This document shows positions 51,348-56,742 of a stretch of DNA of 56,742 bases, piece after piece; position 1 is the first letter of the stretch, and each line of letters starts with the position of its first letter. Position numbers and translations under genes: made by a program. Under the pieces are notes generated by a model, which did no database searches, had not been told where the DNA came from, and saw nothing but the letters and a program-made list of their open reading frames with translations. The DNA is from JAFAXD01 sp035472475 (GTDB lineage: Bacteria; Pseudomonadota; Alphaproteobacteria; Rhizobiales; Xanthobacteraceae). The stretch covers positions 1 through 56,742 of the forward strand of contig DATIPA010000207.1 of assembly GCA_035472475.1 (NCBI GenBank). The letters are read 5' to 3'.

Positions 51348-52279
51348 CAGGCCGCCACCTCGAGCGGCGGAAGTACCGCCTCGATCTCCTTGCGGCGCGA
51401 TTCGAGGGACGACGGCAGCTTGAGATCGTGCCCGAGTGATGCAATGGGCTCATCCACCGCAAACCCAGGCTGATCGGTTGCGATCTCGAACAGCACGCCG
51501 CCTGGCTCGCGAAAATAAACCGACCTGAAATATTTCCGATCCTTCTGATCGGTTGCACGCACGCCATGATCCGCGACCGCCTTGCGCGCCAACGCGGCCT
51601 GTTCGGCGTCATCCGCTGCCCGGAAGGCAATGTGGTGGACCGAACCCCGGCCCATTGTCCCGCCGAGGAATCCCTTGGCCTCGCGGATCTCAATGACGCC
51701 GCCGCGGCCCTCTGCGGCCCGGAAGCGCCGCACCGGTCCTTCGCGCCCGATCTCGGAAAACTGCAGCACGTCGGTCAGGAGAGCAGCGGTTGGCGCGCTG
51801 TCGTTGAGCATCAGCATCACGCCGTGAAATCCGCGGATCGCGTGCTCGGCGGGAATATCGCGGCTCTTCCACGCCGGCTCGGTCTCTGCACCCGGAACGC
51901 CGACCAACGCGGCCCGCATCCCGTCAGGATCAACAAACGGCAGCGCGGATTCGCCAAAGCGCTTTTCGATCTGGTCGTGGGCGACGCCTTTTTCAACCAA
52001 GCGATGCGCCCAATAGGCGAGCGAAGCTGCAGGCACGCGAAACGCGGTTTGCTGCGCCTGGCCGACGCCCGCACGTCCCTGCGCGGCCTGGTCCCAGGCG
52101 AAGAACGTCAGGACCGTTCCGGGGTGGCCGACCTCGTCGCCATAGTAAAGGTGATAGGTCGTCGGATCGTCGAAGTTGACCGTTTTCTTCACAAAGCGAA
52201 GCCCGAGAACGCGGGTGTAGAAATCGAGGTTGCGTTCCGCCTTTCCCGAGATGGCGGTTACGTGATGAATGCCGGGCAT
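51347..52279 (-). CDS. MhqO/LinE-like ring-cleaving dioxygenase (VOC family)
   Basis: A 310-residue protein with two VOC domains, similar to hydroquinone-specific extradiol dioxygenases. It starts MPGIHHVTAISGKAERNLDFYTRVLGLRFVKKTVNFDD (quoted in parts), then STVHHIAF-like SVHHIAF and the Glu strand YFREPGGVLFEIATD. His in GIHHVT and SVHHIAF and Glu in LFEIA are the likely metal ligands. The ATG at 52279 is chosen; a long open frame to 53017 runs antisense through the neighbouring Bug gene and is not coding. Predicted to open hydroquinone-type rings with the downstream hydrolase. Confidence 0.9.
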   Translation of the reverse strand: MPGIHHVTAISGKAERNLDFYTRVLGLRFVKKTVNFDDPTTYHLYYGDEVGHPGTVLTFFAWDQAAQGRAGVGQAQQTAFRVPAASLAYWAHRLVEKGVAHDQIEKRFGESALPFVDPDGMRAALVGVPGAETEPAWKSRDIPAEHAIRGFHGVMLMLNDSAPTAALLTDVLQFSEIGREGPVRRFRAAEGRGGVIEIREAKGFLGGTMGRGSVHHIAFRAADDAEQAALARKAVADHGVRATDQKDRKYFRSVYFREPGGVLFEIATDQPGFAVDEPIASLGHDLKLPSSLESRRKEIEAVLPPLEVAA

Positions 52280-52336
52280 TGCGTGCTCCACATTCCGATG
52301 GTGAACTCCACCTCTATTGGCACAGTGAGACAAAGG

Positions 52337-53326
52337 ATGCGGCGAACCTGCGCACATTACATCTTCGCAGCCGGGGTAGCGATGCTGGCGGGCATGACGC
52401 TCGCCGCCGCGCAGGAGTACCCATCGCGCCCGGTCACCATGGTCGTGCCGTTTCCGGCCGGCGGCCCGCTCGATTCGGTCGCGCGCATCATGGCCGAACG
52501 CATGCGTACGGCGCTCGGTCAAGCGGTCGTCATTGACAACGTCGGCGGCGCCTCCGGCACGGTCGGCATCGGCCGCGTCATTCGCGCAACGCCCGACGGC
52601 TACACGATCGTCGCGGGCGGCCTGCCGACCAACGTGCTCAACGGCGCCGTGATGCCGTTGCCGTACGATCCCTTGGACATCCAGCCGATCGCGCTGACCA
52701 TCCGCGCCCCACTGCTTGTGGTTGCACGCAAGTCGATGCCCGCGAGCGATCTGCACGAGCTGATCGCCTGGCTCAAGGCCAACCCGGACAAGGCTTCGCA
52801 AGGGACCGGCGGAATTGGCGCGACCTCGCACATCGCCGGCCTGTTCTTCCAGAAACTGTCCGGCACGCGTTTCGCGCTCGTTCCCTACCGCGGCGCCGGC
52901 CCTGCGATGCAGGATCTTCTGTCGGAGCAGATCGACCTGATGATCGATCCGGCGAGCGGCACGCTGCCGCACGCGCGGGCCGGCAAGATCAAGGCCTACG
53001 CGGTCGCCGATGACCACCGGTTGGCGGCCGCGCCGGAGATTCCGACCGCGGCCGAAGCGGGCTTGCCAGGATTTGAGATCGTGAACTGGCAGGGCTTCTT
53101 CGCGCCCAAGGGGACGCCGGCGCCCGTGGTCGAGAAGCTCAATGCCGCGATTGTCGAAACGCTGGCCGATCCCGCCGTTCGTTCGCGGTTGATCGATCTC
53201 GGCCAGGAGATCTTCCCGCCCGAACGGCAGACGCCGGCGGCACTCGGCGCCCTCAACAAGGCCGACATCGAGAAATGGTGGCCGATCATCAGGGCGGCAG
53301 GAGTCACGACCGATGCGGCGAAGTGA
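52337..53326 (+). CDS. Bug-family (TctC-type) periplasmic substrate-binding protein
   Basis: A 329-residue exported binding protein. The signal peptide is residues 1-25 (YIFAAGVAMLAGMTLAAAQ). Family segments are VVPFPAGGPLDSVARI, VVIDNVGGASGTVG, TPDGYTIVAGG and VPYRGAGPAMQDLLSEQIDLMID. No membrane partner is encoded nearby. It is divergent from the MhqO-like gene and convergent with the LigM-like gene, so a link to aromatic acids is possible but unproven. An in-frame start at 52298 is an alternative. Confidence 0.9.
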   Translation: MRRTCAHYIFAAGVAMLAGMTLAAAQEYPSRPVTMVVPFPAGGPLDSVARIMAERMRTALGQAVVIDNVGGASGTVGIGRVIRATPDGYTIVAGGLPTNVLNGAVMPLPYDPLDIQPIALTIRAPLLVVARKSMPASDLHELIAWLKANPDKASQGTGGIGATSHIAGLFFQKLSGTRFALVPYRGAGPAMQDLLSEQIDLMIDPASGTLPHARAGKIKAYAVADDHRLAAAPEIPTAAEAGLPGFEIVNWQGFFAPKGTPAPVVEKLNAAIVETLADPAVRSRLIDLGQEIFPPERQTPAALGALNKADIEKWWPIIRAAGVTTDAAK

Positions 53327-53371
53327 GCGGCGGGCGTGACTGGTTGCGTCACGCCCGCAGCGCGTGTGGCG

Positions 53372-54778
53372 TTATCCGCCAGCTGCCGTGCGCCATCCCT
53401 GATGATAGGTTTCACGCGCCTGCTTGCCGTAGGGCGTCGGGCCGACCGTGACACGCATCTCGAGCTGCTTATGGCGTTCGACCGTCGTTTTCTTGGTGCC
53501 GCCGTTTTCCTCGCCCCAGAGCAGCGTGAGACTGGTGCCTGGTTTGGCGTATTGCTCCTCGACAAAGCCGAGCGACAACACCTTGCGTTCGTTGAAGCTG
53601 TAGCCGCTGAACATTGAAGCGCCCACGACCTTTCCGCCGCTCATCACCGCGTCGAACGAACTCGAGCCGTAGTTTGCCAGCGGGATATCGATGAACTTGT
53701 AGTTTTCGCCGGCGGGCGCGAACATCGACTGCATGACCTTGCTGACGTCCTGATCGTTCCACGCGAACGTCACCTTCTGGCGATGCACCTTTCCTTCCAT
53801 CTTCTGTAGGGCTTCCTTGCCGATGAAGTCGTGGTCGAATTTCGTGAACGACGCGTAGCCCAGCTCGTGCGGTGACGTGTAGTAGTCTTCAATATTGTTG
53901 GACACGAAGCTGCCGCCGATGGACGCATTGGCTTCGTAGCTGGTGCCTGGCAGCCATTCCCGGTACGGCTTCATCTTCTCGCCGGTGTAAACCGCGGGCA
54001 CAGGCGACGGGATCCAACCCGATTCGAGCGTATTGCTTGCATACGCGCGTGCGCCCACCTGCACGATGCCGTGATCCTTCCCGGCGTCGATGATTGCGCT
54101 GCGGATCTCTTCGCCTTCAGCGTATGGACCCCACACCTCCAACCCGGGCGCGCCGGCCATGCCATGGCGCAGGGCACGCACCTTGCGTCCCGCGATCGTG
54201 ATGTAGTCCATGTTGAAGAACTTGATGTCCGGAAACTTACCGCCATTGAGCTTGCGGATGACCTGCTCGGCGTTCGGCCCCTGGATTTGATAACGGTAAA
54301 GCGTTCGAACCACCGGCTTTCCCATCGGGCGCGACGGCGACCTGTCGTCGTATTCGGTCGCGACGTCGTAACCGCCGGTCTTGGCGTGGAACTCAATCCA
54401 ATTGGCGGTAGGATTGCGGCCAACGAAGGCAAGTTCGTTGTCGGCCAGATAAAACAAAATTCCGTCACCGATCACGTGGCCATCGTAGCTGCACGGGGCA
54501 AATTGCTTGGCCTTGTTAACGGCAAAATTCTTGAACGAGTTGGTCCCGAGATGCGACAGCAATTTGAGCGCATCCCGTCCGCGCAAATAAAGATTCACCA
54601 TGTGGTGAGACTGGTCGAACAGGACGCAGGTCTCGGCCCATGCGCGCTGTTCATCTCTCCAATTGGAGAACTCGGGCGCGACCACGGGATATACGTAGGC
54701 GCCGATCTGCGAGTTGCGCATCATTTTGACTGCGTTGCCGGAAGCCTTAAGGGCCTCCTCCAAGTTCCGGTAGGCCAT
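53372..54778 (-). CDS. LigM-like tetrahydrofolate-dependent aromatic O-demethylase (GcvT fold)
   Basis: A 468-residue protein of the aminomethyltransferase fold. It resembles Sphingobium LigM/DesA (vanillate and syringate O-demethylases) strongly as I recall it: MRNSQIGAYVYPVVAPEFSNWR near the N-terminus, VLFDQSHHMVNLYLRG, SPSRPMGKPV, LRHGMAGAPGLEVWGPY, SNTLESGWIPSP and WGEENGGTKKTTVE near the end. Such enzymes move a methoxyl methyl group to tetrahydrofolate, giving e.g. protocatechuate. The frame extends to a GTG at 54787. A DmdA-like sulfonium demethylase is a less likely alternative. Confidence 0.88.
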   Translation of the reverse strand: MAYRNLEEALKASGNAVKMMRNSQIGAYVYPVVAPEFSNWRDEQRAWAETCVLFDQSHHMVNLYLRGRDALKLLSHLGTNSFKNFAVNKAKQFAPCSYDGHVIGDGILFYLADNELAFVGRNPTANWIEFHAKTGGYDVATEYDDRSPSRPMGKPVVRTLYRYQIQGPNAEQVIRKLNGGKFPDIKFFNMDYITIAGRKVRALRHGMAGAPGLEVWGPYAEGEEIRSAIIDAGKDHGIVQVGARAYASNTLESGWIPSPVPAVYTGEKMKPYREWLPGTSYEANASIGGSFVSNNIEDYYTSPHELGYASFTKFDHDFIGKEALQKMEGKVHRQKVTFAWNDQDVSKVMQSMFAPAGENYKFIDIPLANYGSSSFDAVMSGGKVVGASMFSGYSFNERKVLSLGFVEEQYAKPGTSLTLLWGEENGGTKKTTVERHKQLEMRVTVGPTPYGKQARETYHQGWRTAAGG

Positions 54779-55141
54779 AGCGATCACTCACTCCCTCTCA
54801 TAAACTGAATACGCGCTTGGTCACGCCGCTGACGGCGCGGGTTAGCGCGCACCCCAATCTAGCATGCCAAGTGGACCCGGTGTATGATTTTGGCGGCACG
54901 TCTTTCGACCGGTCTCCCCGCAAAGCGCTTGCCTGCCCATCCACGAACGGTCGAGCAAAAAAACTTGCATCCGCTCGACCCAAGGTCATCCCCCATGTCT
55001 TGGGTACAATTTGTCACCCACGCGCCGGGAACGGGCGCGGCGGAGGGTGGCGGAGGAGTGTCCGACTTTCGTGCTTGAATGCACGAGCATTTTTTGAATT
55101 CTGGCCAGCTTACCCCCGTTTGAACCCACGTTGCTCCAGGG

Positions 55142-55216
55142 GTCCGCTTTCCATCCGATACCCGACCTTGAAGTGGACGTCACGGAAGGTCCGCTAAGTG
55201 CCAATAGACGACATCG
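55142..55216. repeat. degenerate ~75-bp repeat, copy 1
   Basis: Begins GTCCGCTTT...TCCGATA...CGAC and ends CGCTAAGTGCCAATAGACGAC followed by ATCG. The end segment (55191-55216) is identical at 22 of 26 positions to copy 2. Confidence 0.6.
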
Positions 55217-55367
55217 AAGGGCGCGTGAGGAGGCTCGGTATTGCGCTGATGAGCGCCGCCCGCCGGCGTGGCTGCTCTGGCTGCAGAGGCGGGCACGGTA
55301 GAGACGATCGTCGCGCCAAAGTTCGCTTTGGGTCATCAGCGGAACGGGCGCGCCGTGAGCACTTCTA

Positions 55368-55441
55368 GTCCGCTTTGTCTCCGATAGCGGACCAAACACT
55401 GACGCCTCAGCAGGTCAGCTTAGTGCCAAAAGGCGACATCG
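55368..55441. repeat. degenerate ~75-bp repeat, copy 2, with hairpin head
   Basis: Starts with the 25-nt hairpin GTCCGCT...AGCGGAC (55368-55392) and ends AGCTTAGTGCCAAAAGGCGAC then ATCG (55416-55441). It is 226 bp downstream of copy 1. Related hairpin heads are at 55321-55345 (GTTCGCT...AGCGGAAC) and 55811-55835 (GTCCGCA...AGCGGAC). Confidence 0.65.
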
Positions 55442-55580
55442 TTCAGAACGGCACGTTGGCGCGTCTGCCAAGAACCACATTGCGTTCGCGCACGGCGGGG
55501 CTTTCCTTTTGTGCTCACCGGCTCGTTGTTCTACGATGCCAACCACACGCCTCATCCAAGGAATGTCCGGGGAGGGCAAA

Positions 55581-55790
55581 ATGAAAGAGTACAAAATTTA
55601 CGAGCATCACGAAGAAGCAGCGCAACACTATGATCAGGCTGCCAAGCATCATCGCGAAGCCGCCAAGCACCACAAAGCGGGCAATCACGAGAAGGCCGCA
55701 CATTATGCCAGGATTGCATTCGGTCATTACCTGGAGGCGGCCGAGCACCAAAACAATGCCGCAAGGCAGCATGCGAAAGAGCACAGCTAA
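55581..55790 (+). CDS. tiny His/Ala-rich helical protein
   Basis: A 69-residue protein from the ATG at 55581 with the strong ribosome binding site GGGGAGGGCAAA directly upstream. The sequence is built of repeating alpha-helical units such as HHEEAAQHYDQAAKHHREAAKHH, with 14 His and many Ala, Glu and Lys residues spaced near 3-4 and 7 apart, which suggests an amphipathic coil. Similar His-rich small proteins occur in rhizobia and Burkholderia without known function. Metal binding or stress protection is a guess. Confidence 0.7.
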   Translation: MKEYKIYEHHEEAAQHYDQAAKHHREAAKHHKAGNHEKAAHYARIAFGHYLEAAEHQNNAARQHAKEHS

Positions 55791-55810
55791 AAACTCCGAG
55801 ACCGCATGTC

Positions 55811-55835
55811 GTCCGCATCTAAGCTGATAGCGGAC
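55811..55835. repeat. 25-nt hairpin related to the repeats at 55.1-55.4 kb
   Basis: GTCCGC-ATCTAAGCTGATA-GCGGAC has perfect 6-bp ends and the same length as the hairpin at 55368-55392. It lies 20 bp after the His-rich gene. Confidence 0.55.
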
Positions 55836-55881
55836 GTGTGAGCGGACCTCGCCAAGCGTCTGCGCAGGGGCGGTTACCAAG

Positions 55882-56724
55882 CTAACCTTTCTTCGGCGAC
55901 CAAAAATAAGCTTTGGCGCACGCGCCGCCCATCAGCACCGCTCGGTCACTGTCACTCAGGCGGTCAGTCTTGAGGAAGGGCTCGACGGCCTGCTCGTAGT
56001 TGACGACGGCGAATGCGCGCGTCCAGTCCGTGCCCCACAGGCAGCGGTCGAGACCCCAGACACCAAATACACGGGCGAGCGGATCCCAGATGTCCGGGAA
56101 CGGATACGGCTTCTGGGACAGCGTGCAGGCACCGCTCACCTTGATCACCGCGTTCTTGCGCTTGGCAAGGTCCAGCACTTTCGGCAGGTCGGCCCACGGC
56201 CGCGGCGGCGCCGGTGGCGTGCGGGGCTGCAAGATCGCCAGATGGTCGATGATGAAGTGCGTATCGGGGTGGCGGTCGATCACCGCCGCACCCGCATCCA
56301 CGTTGTCCCAGCACAATATATTTACCGGAAGCTCGTGCTTTGCGGCCGAGCGCGCGATGCGGTCGAGGCCCGGGTGACTGGGGTCGCGCTTCGCATCCTT
56401 CGTCATCATGATGCGGATGCCGACCGCGCCCGGTGTCTGCTTCCAATCTGCGATGACATCACCCGCGGCTGGGTCGTCCGGGTCGACCGGCTTGACGATC
56501 GCGAACCGACCGGGATGCGCCCGTTGCACCTCCACCGCATAACTTGCGTCGTAGCGGTACATGGAAAAGGCCGAGATGAAGATCGCGCCGTCGACGCCGA
56601 CCTTGTCCATTGCGACCACCATCTCGTCGCCCGTAACGTGGTCAGGCCAGTTCGGCACACTGTGCCAGGGGCGCTTCGGTGTGTTCGCCTCATAAGCGTG
56701 GACCTGGGAGTCGATTATCATCAT
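55882..56724 (-). CDS. amidohydrolase-2 family protein
   Basis: A 280-residue TIM-barrel metal hydrolase. The N-terminal metal motif reads DSQVHAYE (Gln in place of the usual first His, as in some lactonase-like members). Later are VNILCWDNVD, FIIDHLAIL with a His, and CLWGTDWTRA with the conserved Asp near the C-terminus. The start ATG at 56724 is preceded by GAGGAGCTTTCCCG. Possible activities are a lactonase or decarboxylase in aromatic or sugar-acid catabolism; the neighbouring LigM-like gene makes an aromatic substrate plausible, not more. Confidence 0.85.
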   Translation of the reverse strand: MMIIDSQVHAYEANTPKRPWHSVPNWPDHVTGDEMVVAMDKVGVDGAIFISAFSMYRYDASYAVEVQRAHPGRFAIVKPVDPDDPAAGDVIADWKQTPGAVGIRIMMTKDAKRDPSHPGLDRIARSAAKHELPVNILCWDNVDAGAAVIDRHPDTHFIIDHLAILQPRTPPAPPRPWADLPKVLDLAKRKNAVIKVSGACTLSQKPYPFPDIWDPLARVFGVWGLDRCLWGTDWTRAFAVVNYEQAVEPFLKTDRLSDSDRAVLMGGACAKAYFWSPKKG

Positions 56725-56742
56725 CGGGAAAGCTCCTCACTT

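Larger units (their letters stand above)
54779..55580. other. 800-bp noncoding region with degenerate repeats
   Basis: No credible gene. The region includes two copies of a ~75-bp repeat (55142-55216 and 55368-55441) and a related 25-nt hairpin at 55321-55345. The left part (54788-55141) shows no recognisable element beyond a possible LigM promoter. Confidence 0.6.

Noticed and set aside
52337..53017. Minus-strand extension of the MhqO-like gene
   Set aside because: The family start lies at 52279. The extension covers the Bug gene in antisense and has no recognisable domain.
1..56742. CRISPR array, tRNA/rRNA genes, prophage or insertion sequence
   Set aside because: Reading through the gaps I saw no regularly spaced direct repeats, no cloverleaf or ribosomal sequence and no transposase or integrase.

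Overview
The window is GC-rich chromosomal DNA from an alphaproteobacterium, most likely a Hyphomicrobiales (Rhizobiales) member near the Bradyrhizobium/Rhodopseudomonas/Xanthobacteraceae group. This rests on the gene order mutM-ubiE-ubiB-coaBC-dut, the block divL-tsaE/amgK-murU-addB-addA-trxA, a DivL-type kinase with Tyr in place of the phospho-acceptor His, and dispersed palindromic repeats between genes. I saw no rRNA, tRNA, CRISPR array, transposase or phage gene. The window ends cut hrpB at the left and stop just upstream of an amidohydrolase at the right.

Layout. 1-6.9 kb: housekeeping genes hrpB (partial) and mutM on the minus strand, diverging from ubiE-ubiB-coaBC-dut-hydrolase-membrane protein. 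CoaBC carries an N-terminal FitA-like ribbon-helix-helix domain, and a perfect palindrome overlaps its promoter. 6.9-11.1 kb: an aromatic ring-cleavage patch with an extradiol dioxygenase, a Bug-type binding protein, LigJ and an HpcH-type aldolase. 11.3-23.3 kb: cell-cycle kinase DivL, a TsaE/AmgK fusion, MurU-like nucleotidyltransferase, the AddAB nuclease-helicase and thioredoxin. 23.4-26.6 kb: amino-sugar catabolism (nagA and an SIS deaminase, divergent from murQ). 26.6-33.4 kb: a three-gene transglutaminase / ATP-grasp-alpha-E / transglutaminase-DUF2126 operon. 33.6-38.8 kb: DUF502 protein, MFS exporter, the YcjF/YcjX pair and a small exported protein. 38.9-46.1 kb: a DUF6894 protein, an AhpD-like protein, and a BlaI / M56-protease signalling pair upstream of a DUF1800-DUF1501-small exported protein operon. 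46.1-50.7 kb: a polysaccharide deacetylase, small exported proteins and a broken TDT-family transporter. 50.7-56.7 kb: an MhqD/MhqO-like pair, a second Bug protein, a LigM-like O-demethylase, a repeat-rich noncoding stretch, a tiny His/Ala-rich protein and an amidohydrolase.

The strongest candidate for something undescribed is the BlaI/M56 locus. The M56 receptor ends in an unusual exported region: a lipocalin-like segment, then two copies of a ~90-residue repeat flanking a segment that resembles the beta domain of the von Hippel-Lindau protein. The same inverted repeat, TGCTAC-N5-GTAGCA (one mismatch in one copy), lies ~34 bp before blaI, ~30 bp before the DUF1800 gene, and once more in the gap between the two operons. 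This suggests that the pair senses an envelope signal and controls both itself and the exported DUF1800/DUF1501 proteins. Second is the RHH-CoaBC fusion with its promoter-overlapping palindrome, which may couple coenzyme A synthesis to autoregulation. Third is a family of long hairpin repeats in three copies with compensatory changes, one of which encodes the C-terminus of DivL.

All functions are read from sequence patterns and remembered family features. No database search was run.
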